This document shows, in pieces, positions 1 to 7,942 of a DNA stretch of 14,746 nt; positions within the stretch are counted from its first letter, which is position 1; every line of letters begins with the position of its first letter. This DNA comes from Phoronis ovalis (lineage: Eukaryota; Phoronida; Phoronidae), in assembly GCA_028565635.1 (NCBI GenBank), contig JAOXYB010030720.1:1-14746 (forward strand), in the 5' to 3' direction. The translations under genes were made by a program, and so were the position numbers. Below the pieces are notes generated by a model. The model worked only from the letters and a program-made list of their open reading frames with translations, did not search any database and was not told where the DNA came from.

Positions 1-370
1 AGTCATATGCAAATTCAAATAATATGCCTCATGGCTTTGAGGTATTGAATTACCATCATCACAACATATTTACATATCTATTTTTAAACTCAAATTTGTT
101 CACATCCATGCCAATATATAACATACATCTATTTGTATCACTGCTAACATGGTAAAGATAGTAAAAGAAAGGAACTTTTAATGTATCAATTATTGTTCGG
201 CAGAAGTTATTCGATCACATTTTACACTTTAAATACAATTTTAGACTCACTATACAGATTATATACAAAGCAGTAGCATGAAAATGAGAAGGGTCTTCGC
301 GGTTTGCACTCAGTGGCCTCGTACATATCTTAAATTGTTTTAATTAATGTTTTAATTGAGTTGTTTTAAT
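1..370. other. AT-rich stretch, no feature recognised
   Basis: No open frame, RNA gene or repeat could be supported here. The sequence is AT-rich and every frame is closed by frequent stops. It leads into the 135-bp tandem array and may hold a further, very decayed unit, which I could not align. Confidence 0.5.
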
Positions 371-545
371 AGTAAGTTAATTAAACAATTATCTTTTAAT
401 TAGATATGTAATAATGATCAAAATCATCACATGAAGAGTTACGGTTTTGTTTATAATCACAGCACCGCTTAGGAATGGATTAGCGAAACTTGATAGACAA
501 ATTAATTAAAAAATAACCTTTTAATTTATTGCCTAACAGCGATCG

Positions 546-559
546 CCACCAGAGGTCAC
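546..559 (+). promoter_or_regulatory. CTCF-like core, array unit 2
   Basis: The sequence CCACCAGAGGTCAC resembles the insulator-protein core CCACNAGGGGGCGC with three mismatches. It is the weakest of three periodic copies and is probably a decayed site. Confidence 0.25.
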
Positions 560-682
560 TACATGAAAGTTTACACATTTATTTATTACTCCAGTAATTT
601 TTGAGATAATATTATTTAAATTAATGAATAGGTTAAGTTAACAATTGTGTTTAAATTGTTTACGTAATATTGAACAAGGTCT

Positions 683-696
683 CCACAAGGAGCCGC
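683..696 (+). promoter_or_regulatory. CTCF-like core, array unit 3
   Basis: CCACAAGGAGCCGC matches the CCACNAGGGGGCGC core with two mismatches. It lies 137 bp after the previous core in the equivalent position of its tandem unit. Binding is not shown. Confidence 0.3.
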
Positions 697-817
697 CAAC
701 CGTCCAGATCTAATTTTCTGTTATTTATAAATCACATAGCTTGATGATAGAGTAATGAAACTTGGACAAGTTAAATTTGTGATAACCTTTTAGTTTGTTA
801 CGTAGTTGACAAGGTCA

Positions 818-831
818 CCACTAGGGGCCGC
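818..831 (+). promoter_or_regulatory. CTCF-like core, array unit 4 (best match)
   Basis: CCACTAGGGGCCGC matches the CCACNAGGGGGCGC core with one mismatch and lies 135 bp after the preceding copy. CTCF is present across bilaterian animals, so a functional site is possible. Function is inferred from sequence only. Confidence 0.4.
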
Positions 832-890
832 CATGTGAAAGTGTGTACGTTTTTAATGATAACTCGAGTTGCCAGAAGAAAATGATTTAG

Positions 891-1345
891 GCATGTCGAC
901 AACGAAATACAGCGGCGAATCGTGAAGCGGTCGAGAAATGTAGGTTTTAATGAGAAATAATGAAATATTCAAGGACGAAAATCAACGAGCCCCGCATTTT
1001 GGAATATGTTTGCAACAAAAATGTTTTCGATTCAATATATAACACCACAAGTACCATTGTCACCACCACCGCCATCACCACCACCACCACCACCACCACC
1101 ACCACCACCACCACCACCACCTCTGCCATCACCGCTACCACCACCACCACCTCTGCCACCATCATCATTACCACCGCCATCACAACCACCACCACCTCTA
1201 CCATTACCACCACGTGTATTGCATTAGCAGCATAACGAAATATGAGGCTCATTAAAATTGTCTTTGAAACTGCCATTATTTTTTATTAAAACGTACATTT
1301 CTCGACCGCTTCGCTATTTGCCGCTGTATTTCATTATCGGCATGC
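891..1345. mobile_element. Fold-back (MITE-like) element 1 with (CCA)n loop
   Basis: The two ends are long imperfect inverted repeats. The outer 64 bases (891-954) match the reverse complement of 1282-1345 at 55 of 64 positions, with most differences being transitions. The match continues more weakly to about 1010 on the left and 1226 on the right, giving arms of about 120 bp. The loop is a CCA-rich microsatellite. There is no transposase frame, so this is a non-autonomous DNA transposon or fold-back element. GCATG occurs at both ends (891-895 and 1340-1344), but I cannot tell whether it is a target duplication or part of the terminal repeat. Confidence 0.8.
1059..1214. repeat. (CCA)n / (TGG)n interrupted microsatellite
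   Basis: CCA triplets run with scattered interruptions (CTC, ATC, GCC, TTA) and a pure central block of about 15 units. The low-complexity open frames over it (poly-Thr, poly-Pro and, on the minus strand, poly-Val) are by-products of the repeat. It forms the loop of the surrounding inverted repeat. Confidence 0.95.
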
Positions 1346-1875
1346 TCCGCGCCACAGATCCAGTTTCTAAGCAGTTGAAGTATCACCACTTTTTCTAGTG
1401 GTTATATACAATCAGCAGTTTTGGAGTAGGTAAATTAGGTATTCGAGGAAATAGATTTTGTAGAGAGAAATAAAAAAGTACTTTAAACTCTATTTTTAGT
1501 TCTTAGTTTTAAAATCACAATGAACATTTTTTTTAGAAAAATTGTTTAGGAAAACTTCAACGTGACTCAGTTGCTGCTGATAACGCGGTCGAGTAATATT
1601 AAATAAAACACATTGTCATAAGACTCTTATGGAGAGTAATCGTTTACAGTGAGCTCAACTTTTCCTACCTGCTCATTGTGATAGAGCGTTGACATAAAAA
1701 AGGGACATATTGTCGGCCGACTACATCTGCACTGTCATTTTTGAAAACTAAAGTATCTGGTTTAAATAACAAAATATTAATCATGTATTAGAAAAATCAA
1801 GGATAACATTTCATTTGAATAGTTCTCAGTTAACTGCATGAACAAATCAAAAGTATTGATCACTCTGTTGTATTT
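1346..1875. other. AT-rich stretch, no feature recognised
   Basis: No gene or clear repeat is visible. A short GCGGTCGAG match to the fold-back element 1 terminus occurs near 1586 and is too short to interpret. A weak candidate for the missing start exon of the peptidase lies at 1838-1852. Confidence 0.5.
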
Positions 1876-2359
1876 GTGTACATAATCCCGACTAAAGCAC
1901 AAACGAGGAGTATCCTGCAAACAAAAGTTGCAATAAATTAAACACACCCATTAACATTTAAATCCATGTGGCATATGACTCAAATCCTTTCTCGTTTTTT
2001 TATTCTGAGACGCTTTATCATTATGGGTACAGTACTTTCTAACAAGGGTGTCAGGTAAATGTAATTTACGATAAACGTTTAATTGGCTATATTTTCATTT
2101 AAACAGCTAATATTAGATATGCTGTACATAATCTCGATCAATGCACAACTGGGGAGTTCTCTGCAAACGAAAGTTGCAAAAAAGTAAGCACACATATTAA
2201 CGTTTAAATCCATGGGGGATATGACTCAAATACTTCTCTTTTTAGTGCGAGACATTCTATCATTATGCGCACAGCACTTTCCAAAAAAGGGTATCAGGTA
2301 AATGAAATCCATGATAAACTTTCATATGTCTTGTCTTTTCATTTCAACAGCTAATATTA
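1876..2359. repeat. Two-copy tandem repeat, about 245-bp unit
   Basis: Unit 1 (about 1876-2116) and unit 2 (about 2122-2359) share the same order of blocks: TGTACATAATC, TGCAAACRAAAGTTGCAA, TTTAAATCCATG, ATATGACTCAAAT, TATCAGGTAAATG-like and AACAGCTAATATTA. The offset is 246 bp at the first block and 244 bp at the last. The copies have clearly diverged but align end to end. There is no coding capacity. Unit 2 ends about 540 bp before the peptidase exon. Confidence 0.85.
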
Positions 2360-2899
2360 AATTATAGAATGCAGTGTGACTATATTATGCCAAACAGCAG
2401 TCGTTACCTTAAATGGTATTTAATAATCTAATGTCTATCAAGCCTGGAATGTGTATACATTTAATACTACGCCATCCAAAACGCTTCGTATAGCCCGTTA
2501 CAGTCGTAGGGATTTTTCTTAATTACATTGTTTTGTAAAGATATATGGGCCTATAAGTTTTATAAATAATCAAATGCGCATAAGTTTGTCAATGTTTACC
2601 TTTTTAAGGCATCAAAATGAAAAATCTCTGAATCAGTTTTATATTACGTTGTTTTAAAATGCATTTCTTGTAAATAATGAAAACGGGATTTGCATGGTCC
2701 CAATCAATGTGTGATATATTTGTGAGTTCCGGAAAAAATAAATATTTCAGTCAGTATTTCCACATTTAACCTATTAACTGCACACACGATGAATAAATGA
2801 TTAACATTTTATGAAAACATTTTTGAGTTCTTACAGTATAAAACTTTCTTCAGTCAGAAGTATGTAATTTAATACTTCGAGTTGCTTTCTTTTTTATAG
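2360..2899. other. Intron or 5' flank of peptidase gene
   Basis: No gene is visible. The last 20 bases form a pyrimidine tract ending in AG (TTGCTTTCTTTTTTATAG, to 2899), which acts as the acceptor for the exon at 2900. The stretch is therefore likely the end of an upstream intron. Candidate ATGs exist, but none gives a convincing start exon. Confidence 0.5.
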
Positions 2900-3017
2900 A
2901 GTTTTTTGTTATGCATATACATAGGTAGCCAAGAGAACGACGACGGTTCCTTTTCTTTTGATATGGAGACAGATGTGATTCAGGGTGGGAAAATTGTGGA
3001 TGAAGTAGCGTATGGAG
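2900..3017 (+). CDS. Peptidase exon: signal-peptide end and propeptide
   Basis: This internal exon of the serine peptidase gene encodes 39 codons plus one base. It begins after a strong acceptor (polypyrimidine tract, AG at 2898-2899) and ends at the donor GTAATG (3018). Its residues 1-8 (SFLLCIYI) are hydrophobic and look like the end of a secretion signal, with possible cleavage near GS/Q. An acidic stretch (QENDDG) and the segment IQGGKIVDEVAYG follow. It ends in phase 1, and its final G joins GT at 8937 to make Gly, so the reading frame runs straight into the catalytic exon. There is no in-frame ATG before residue 22, so an upstream exon must supply the start. An alternative acceptor at 2924 (CATAG/GTAGCC) has a poor tract. 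Confidence 0.75.
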
Positions 3018-3722
3018 GTAATGAAATTATTAACTTGGATACAAACATATTTCAGTGTTACGTACCATAGCCAATTTAATGACGAGGCTAAAAATGAAAA
3101 CCAAAAAACATAATTTCTTTACTTTTGGCAAAGACACCTTCCCTTAACAGTTTACTGCCTTGCCGTAGTTTACCTACAAAGAGGCAAAATATATGAAATT
3201 GCAATGAATCATGTATACTAATAATGTTTTAAGAAATTGACTATCTCTTACCCTTTGACCTCATGTTCTTAAATGGGTTCCAAGGCCTCTGAATGACATT
3301 ACTTTAGTATCTCTCAAACACCAGTATTTTTCTACTGTACGCTAATGTTATTATAAATACATTTGAAGCCTAAGCTTGACCCCTGTTTTTTACAACGTTC
3401 TTCTTACATAACGTACTCCATAGCCATAATTGGCAGCTGAATAGTCCTGCACACCCACACACCCACCCCAACCCTCCCCATACACAGATCGATAATCCAA
3501 GGTTCAAAGTGGCATATATGCACTTTCCACAATATAACGTAAGCAACCAGCCGAGGCATGTCATCCAGGCAGTGAACACTATACACTAGGCTCACTCGTG
3601 ATCCAAATATTTATTCAATCGTTTCACACACAAACACTTTTCATGAGTTTGCTTCTGCTATTTTCGTGTACATTATAGGTTTCCGTCAGACATGTGGGTT
3701 CCGGGGCCAATTTTGAGCTAGG

Positions 3723-3774
3723 GATGTTTTTATGATTAAATTGTTGACTCATCAAAATTGATCAAAAACACCAT
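3723..3774. repeat. Near-perfect inverted repeat (hairpin)
   Basis: The left half, starting GATGTTTTTATGATTAAATT, pairs with the right half ending AATTGATCAAAAACACCATG. The arms are about 25 bp with almost no loop. The flanks do not extend the pairing, so it is not obviously the centre of a larger element. Confidence 0.5.
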
Positions 3775-3893
3775 GGAGATATCCTTTCATCCTGCATTTT
3801 GTAGCGAATGACAACTTGTATAAAATTGCATTACGTGTGTTCTAAAATATAGCGAAAAAGGTCGCATGACATCTCCAGAGGACAAAAGCAATC

Positions 3894-4166
3894 CTACATT
3901 TTACTAAATATGTTGCCAGCTGCAGAGAAACTTAAATACAGACATGAGGAGTTTAACACGGATTTATGTAACGCAGTCGCAGTTCCTGTTTTTGAGAGCG
4001 ATTGAAAGTACACACTTTTTTGGAATGTTGCCAATTTGTCAAGCAGTATAGCAACAGGATTAAGGTCTATTTCGCTATTTAATGTCGCATGTTTGGATCC
4101 CATAACACGGAGAAATACCTCTAGTTTACTTTTATAAATAGTATTAAAGTGAAAATAACATACCAA
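3894..4166 (-). pseudogene. Possible hAT transposase C-terminal remnant
   Basis: A 90-codon minus-strand frame ends in SFSAAGNIFSK. This resembles the hAT-transposase dimerisation motif (E-R-x-F-S-x-A-G-x-I). The fifteen residues before it are compatible with that region, but the usual Ser-Glu-Arg is missing and a stop follows directly after SKM. No terminal inverted repeats or 8-bp target duplication were found. The call rests on a single motif, and a chance frame is quite possible. Confidence 0.2.
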
Positions 4167-4984
4167 TCATTCTAAATTTGGCAAACTTTTCTTATTATAG
4201 TTTTTGTAATTAAGTGTGTTTTGAACAAACCCCGTGTCAAAAGTCAACACGTGTTGAATGCGACAAAGCGCCACGTATTTATTCAAAATTTTAAACTTGC
4301 ACCATAATTCATGTTTTTCTAGAACATACATGTCATTCTGTAATCATTTGAGGTCAATATTCTTCAAATGCTTGAAAATGGGCCAAAACGTTAAAACTGA
4401 AGGTAAAATATCAATTAGATGTTATCTGAGTAGACCTTAAGATTTTAAAGTCAATTTTTTTTAAATTTAACTGCTGCTGTATTCATAATTTCTCAAAGAA
4501 ATGAAACTGTGACGTAGCCATAGACAGGTAAAACTGCATCCAACAGTATCGTCCTCTGCTCCACTTATAGGCCATCTAAAGATTGAGGTTTCGATAGGTG
4601 CATAGTACTGCTACTGATGCAACAAGTAACAACACAGGCCATTTATTATCATACGACTATTAGCGGACTGTAAGTCGCGATCAGTCTATCCCAATAGATA
4701 TGTGTGTATGTCATCGCAGAGACTACGCACGATGGTACACTTATTACTACAAAAGGTCACCTTTTCTAATGCGCATTTAGGCTGATTGCAGGGATGGTCT
4801 CATCAAGATAATTTCATTCTTAGGATTCACTTTTATTAACTCCTACACATCAGGCTCAACTCGAAAAAACACCCAAACTGCTATATTATGTAGTTATGTC
4901 GTTTCAAGTACCTCTATGTGCAGTTTTGACGTTTCTGCCGGGTTAACATATCTCTGGGCTGCTGGTTGAATGCGAGTTTAAGGC

Positions 4985-5342
4985 TAAGCTGGACCCTCGC
5001 CACTGTTTTAATATAAATTTGTGAAAATCCGCATTACATTTTTTTTCACTCAAAAGATGTGCTTTCTAAAACTTTAACATTCAAGCTACGTCATAATGGT
5101 ATTTTCATATTATTGTGTAAAATGTATGAAATTTAATTAGTGTTTAATTACACCCTATGAAACTCGTTAGGTACATCCTACAGGAAAACTCAGTAGATAA
5201 AAATTCGGAAGTTTTAATTTGAAAATGACACCATAACATAGCATGAATGTTAAAATTTCAGAAAACATTTATTTTATATGAAAAAAATGTAATGCGGACT
5301 TTTCAAGAATTTTTATATAAACGGTAGCGAGGGCCCAGCTTA
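4985..5342. mobile_element. Fold-back (MITE-like) element 2, flanked by TA
   Basis: Long inverted repeats face each other. The left arm starts TAAGCTGGACCCTCGC (4985) and the right arm ends GCGAGGGCCCAGCTTA (5342). Shared inner blocks include TCCGCATTACATTTTTTT and TTTTAACATTCA. The arms are about 130-140 bp with a short unpaired centre. TA lies at both ends, as expected for a Tc1/mariner-type target duplication. Removing the element and one TA joins the flanks into an open frame that reads into the LINE-A endonuclease, so it appears to have inserted into that LINE. No transposase is encoded. Confidence 0.8.
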
Positions 5343-5690
5343 ATGGACACAGTAAAACCATACATCATTGGATTAACTGAAACATGGTGAAATGAGAAGA
5401 TTAAAGAAGGTGAAATCACTTTAAATGACAGAAAAAACTGGAAAAAAGGTGAAAAGCTGCCTTAAATTTATATCAATCGTTGAAATCAATTCCTTGCAAA
5501 GAACTGAATGATGTTGGAGTGGAAGACTTCTTCTGGTGCAGACGGAGTAAATCTACGCAACAAGGATAATTTGTTAATTGGAATCTGCTACAGAGGTCCT
5601 GCCTCTGAAAAAGTTAATAATGAAAAAATAATTGAAGCTCTGAAAAAGAGTCAAGACGTTAGTAGGAGGCTTCAACTTTCCTGAAATTAA
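5343..5690 (+). pseudogene. LINE-A endonuclease (EEP/APE-like) fragment
   Basis: This is a broken endonuclease domain, which in intact non-LTR elements nicks target DNA to prime reverse transcription. From 5343 the frame reads MDTVKPYIIGLTETW and then meets a TGA. The Glu of TETW is the conserved metal-binding residue. Further on, in other frames, come NLLIGICYRGP (about 5565-5600) and VGGFNFPEI (about 5657-5688), the counterpart of the GDFN motif with Asp changed to Gly. A large part of the domain after GGFN, including the terminal Asp-His, is absent. A few codons left of fold-back element 2 (reading WLNASLRL) probably belong to the same domain. Confidence 0.7.
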
Positions 5691-6010
5691 ATGTCTCAAA
5701 AAGATTTAAGAAAAACCCGAAGCAGTTCTACAACAATATCAAAAGCAAACAAAAAAAATATATCTCTATCACCACTAGAAAAGAAACTTGGTACAGAAAT
5801 TGAAACAAACAGTGAGACTGTTAACGTTGCTGTATTGAATGACTTTTTAAATAAGTTTTGTAAAAGATGGAGGCGTACGATTACCAGGATTCCCTGACAG
5901 ATTAACAAACTCCGAGTCTATGAAAGATATATACAATCCACAGATAAGGGTGTGAAGAAGAAATTAGGAGGGCTTAAGGAGGACAAATCACAGGGACCTG
6001 ATAGCATACG
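5691..6010 (+). pseudogene. LINE-A linker between endonuclease and RT
   Basis: Pieces typical of the CR1-group linker are visible. Frame-shifted KNPKQFYNNIKSKQK is near 5715-5755. A segment resembling ALNDFF is near 5838-5850. LGGLKEDKSQGPDSI (about 5964-6006) corresponds to the conserved L-K-x-D-K-S-x-G-P-D block just ahead of the RT. The 68-codon frame at 5691-5897 is one of these pieces and not a separate gene. Confidence 0.6.
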
Positions 6011-6029
6011 CCCAATGAGTGAAAGACCG

Positions 6030-6669
6030 CAAATGTTACACCTATTTTCAAAAAAGAGTTAAGATCTAAACTAGGACATTACCGCCCAGGGAGTCTCATT
6101 TCACAAGTACGCAAAGTTTTTGAATTAATTGTAAGATATAAGGTTTTGAAACACGTCCAAGATAATACGCTGCTCACACAGAGTCAACAAGGATTCACTA
6201 GTGGTCGATCATGTCTGACAAACCTCCTTGAAACCCTCGAAAACTGGTCTTCATTGTTTCGACATTGTTTCCCTTGATTATTAAAAAGCATTTGATAGTG
6301 TACCCCACCAAAGGCTGCTCACCATGCTGTACAACTATGGAATACATGGAAAAATATTGATGTGGATATCTCAATTTTTAATTGGTGGAAGTTGTTGTGA
6401 ATGGATCAATATCCGAGTGGGCGGATGTCGTCAGTGGGGTTCCACAAGGATCTGTCGTGAGACCATTGTTATTGCTACCATATGTTATGAGAGTGTAGAC
6501 TGCAACATTAACATACTTGCTGATGACTCAAAAGTGTATGAGATGTTCAAAAAAAATTGGTGATCCACCTCGACCACTGCAGGCAAATCTGGAAAAATTA
6601 GACAAGTGGTCAGATAAGTGGCTTCTCCAGTTTAATGCCAACAAATGCAAAGTTCGGTCGGAATAACTC
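6030..6669 (+). pseudogene. LINE-A reverse transcriptase fragment
   Basis: Reverse transcriptase motifs appear in order. LGHYRPGSLIS is near 6073-6105, and QQGFTSGRSCLTNLLE is near 6186-6236. Motif A, LDY-stop-KAFDSVP, has a TAA at 6282-6284 where Gln (CAA) is usual, which fits a C-to-T change. Motif B is SGVPQGSVV (6433-6459). Motif C is LADDSK with ADD at 6519-6527. WSDKWLLQFNANKCKV follows near 6610-6650. FGRNNS, just before 6670, is the last LINE residue seen before the nested fold-back element. The catalytic Asp residues are still present, but frameshifts and stops make it non-functional. Confidence 0.85.
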
Positions 6670-7108
6670 CATCCGTTAATGTTCGGTACCTTCTCAACTA
6701 ACATCTGGGCTTAACCATAGTCAGGTTTTGTTTATTATCATGAAAGACAGAAGAATGATAATACCTTTTTTATTTCTATATAGTGTCTACAAAGTCTTGA
6801 CACCAATCAAGACATAACAGTGGACTAAGCGGGTAGGGGGGCCGATCGCACGCATTCTGTCCTGCCATAGTTTCCTATAGTCCGCTAAGGAAAAGCAAGC
6901 TCCCCGGTGATACCTATTAACAATAAGTCATCATGATAGAATAGACGTGGTAGGCAACATTGGATCACACAGAGAGAAGGGCTTATTTCAGTTGGCAAAG
7001 TTTAATGACATAATTATTTCGCGCTTGTTAAATAGCAAGAATATAACAAAAAATGACAAATGGTTAATCCCAGACGTTAATTGAGAAGATATGGAGCACT
7101 AACGGATG
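6670..7108. mobile_element. Fold-back (MITE-like) element 3, nested in LINE-A
   Basis: The terminal inverted repeats start CATCCGTTA (6670) and end CGGATG (7108). Over the first 49 bases they match at 41 positions, sharing CTTCTCAA, TCTGGG and TTAACCAT, and pairing persists to roughly 85 bp. The interior has no coding frame. LINE-A sequence lies on both sides: FGRNNS before it and VAFKILKGFEKV after it. However, roughly 100 or more residues of LINE are missing at the junction, so a deletion accompanied or followed insertion. No target duplication is evident. Confidence 0.75.
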
Positions 7109-7118
7109 CATTCATTCA

Positions 7119-7384
7119 GTGGCTTTCAAAATTTTGAAAGGATTTGAGAAGGTTGAAGCTTCAACATGATTTAATTTATTCCGAGATGTCACATACTAGA
7201 GGTAACAGCATGGAATTATATAAGTATCAGTCAAACTCACCACTTTTTTAGCCAATGATTAATAAAACATTAAAATAATTTACGAGCTCAAGTCGTTGAA
7301 ACAAATACACATAACACTTTCAATAGTCGCTTTGATAAGTATTGGAACACGGCCGGATATGGGTACAGAGTAGACCAGACCTAA
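7119..7384 (+). pseudogene. LINE-A C-terminal segment with natural stop
   Basis: The C-terminal tail of a CR1/Rex-type ORF2 resumes after the nested element. It reads FKILKGFEKVEAST at about 7125-7174, then TRGNSMELYKYQ after a one-base shift (about 7195-7230). NNLRAQVVETNTHNTFNSRF (7274-7333) and DKYWNTAGYGYRVDQT (7334-7381) follow, then a TAA at 7382-7384. The L-K-G-F-x-K-V, T-R-G-x-x-x-x-L-Y-K and D-K-Y-W landmarks are standard for this group. The function of this C-terminal region in retrotransposition is not well defined. Confidence 0.8.
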
Positions 7385-7401
7385 TCTAACAACCCAATAG
7401 T

Positions 7402-7427
7402 GTAAGTGTAAGTGTAAGAGTAAGTGA
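7402..7427 (+). repeat. (TGTAAG)n 3' tail of LINE-A
   Basis: AGTGTAAGTGTAAGTGTAAGAGTAAGT lies only about 17 bases after the ORF2 stop. CR1-group LINEs typically end in a short 3' UTR with a simple microsatellite and no poly(A), so this marks the 3' end of LINE-A. Confidence 0.75.
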
Positions 7428-7714
7428 TATAATGCTTTCATAATTTATATCATAAAGGTAATATCACTAGTGTAATCATTGCTTTATATTGGATACCGTG
7501 GTGTAGCATTAAAAAGTATATTTTATTAGAACATACTTCACTTTGATACTGTATTGGATATTCATAGTCAAATGATAGTCCGTGAATTTTCATAACTGGC
7601 TGGCCATTCGTTTATAATGATTAGGCAATTAAATCACATAGAGCCCGATAACGACCTAAAATCAGTATATTTGACTAGAAGTCAATATTATAATGAACAC
7701 TTACTATCGTTTGG
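7428..7714. other. Intron stretch, no feature recognised
   Basis: Only a small inverted pair is seen here: GTGATAT near 7424 and ATATCAC near 7462. No protein, RNA gene or repeat was identified. Confidence 0.5.
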
Positions 7715-7942
7715 TATTTTTTTTTGCGCCTTATGACATTTTATAATGAGGATATTAGTTATGCAGCAAAGGTTTTACCGCATTAGCTTGAATCGCAGCG
7801 GGAATATTATAATTTAGAACGCAAACGCTTTGTGATGATATGATAACAATGTAGATTAAATGTTCACAGATTCCCGCTCCGGTAATGCCTTTGCTACATA
7901 ATTAATGTGTTTACGAAATGCGGCGCCAAAAATAAAAAATAT
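7715..7942. mobile_element. Fold-back (MITE-like) element 4
   Basis: The left arm (7715-7805) begins TATTTTTTTTTGCGCC and contains ATGCAGCAAAGG, TTACCG and GCGGGAAT. The right arm (about 7871-7942) carries the reverse complements ATTCCCGC, CGGTAA, CCTTTGCTACAT and GGCGCCAAAAATAAAAAATA. The loop is about 65 bp. The left arm has an extra stretch around GCTTGAATC. No transposase is encoded and no clear target duplication is seen. Confidence 0.75.

Larger units (their letters stand above)
371..865. repeat. Degenerate tandem array, about 135-bp period, 4 units
   Basis: Four diverged copies of one unit follow each other head to tail. Equivalent points begin near 371 (AGTAAGTTAATTAAA), 495 (AGACAAATTAATTAAA), 630 (AGGTTAAGTTAACAA) and 764 (GGACAAGTTAA). 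The steps are about 124, 135 and 134 bp. Each unit has an AT-rich part with a TTTTAATT/TTTTAGTT block, then a GC-richer core, then a CATGAAAGTTTACAC-like segment. The first unit has lost most of its GC-rich core. This is an old satellite-like or element-internal array and no protein is encoded. Confidence 0.75.
4928..7427 (+). mobile_element. LINE-A: CR1/Rex-like non-LTR retrotransposon relic
   Basis: This is a decayed non-LTR element in the same orientation as the peptidase gene. Endonuclease, linker, reverse transcriptase and C-terminal pieces appear in the correct order, ending at a natural-looking stop (7382-7384) and a (TGTAAG)n tail. Two fold-back elements are nested inside it (4985-5342 and 6670-7108). 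The reading frame is broken by many stops and shifts. Stretches are missing between the endonuclease and linker, between linker and RT, and between RT and C-terminus. Landmarks such as GITETW-like, YRGP, VPQGS, ADDSK and FDKYW are typical of CR1/Rex-group elements. The 5' boundary near 4928 is uncertain. The copy is old and inactive. Confidence 0.85.

Noticed and set aside
947-1276. Overlapping open frames rich in Val, Thr or Pro
   Set aside because: They are all generated by the CCA/TGG microsatellite and have no non-repetitive conserved segment.
1580-1605. Extra copy of the fold-back element 1 terminus (GCGGTCGAG)
   Set aside because: Only about nine identical bases; flanking similarity is too weak.
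3370-3595. Two minus-strand frames of 63-69 codons
   Set aside because: Trp/Cys-rich translation of a C-rich patch, mutually overlapping in different frames, with no recognisable motif.
4258-4440. 60-codon + strand frame
   Set aside because: No family resemblance, no splice or start context, and a length expected by chance.
4535-4585. YRPS-like residues suggesting a further LINE endonuclease piece
   Set aside because: Four residues in a short frame; no neighbouring motif supports it.
4645-4665. Shared TTAGCGGACT with the interior of fold-back element 3 (reverse strand near 6882)
   Set aside because: Ten bases only, and the surrounding sequence does not align.
6324-6563. 79-codon frame as a stand-alone gene
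   Set aside because: It is part of the LINE-A reverse transcriptase read partly out of frame between motifs A and C.
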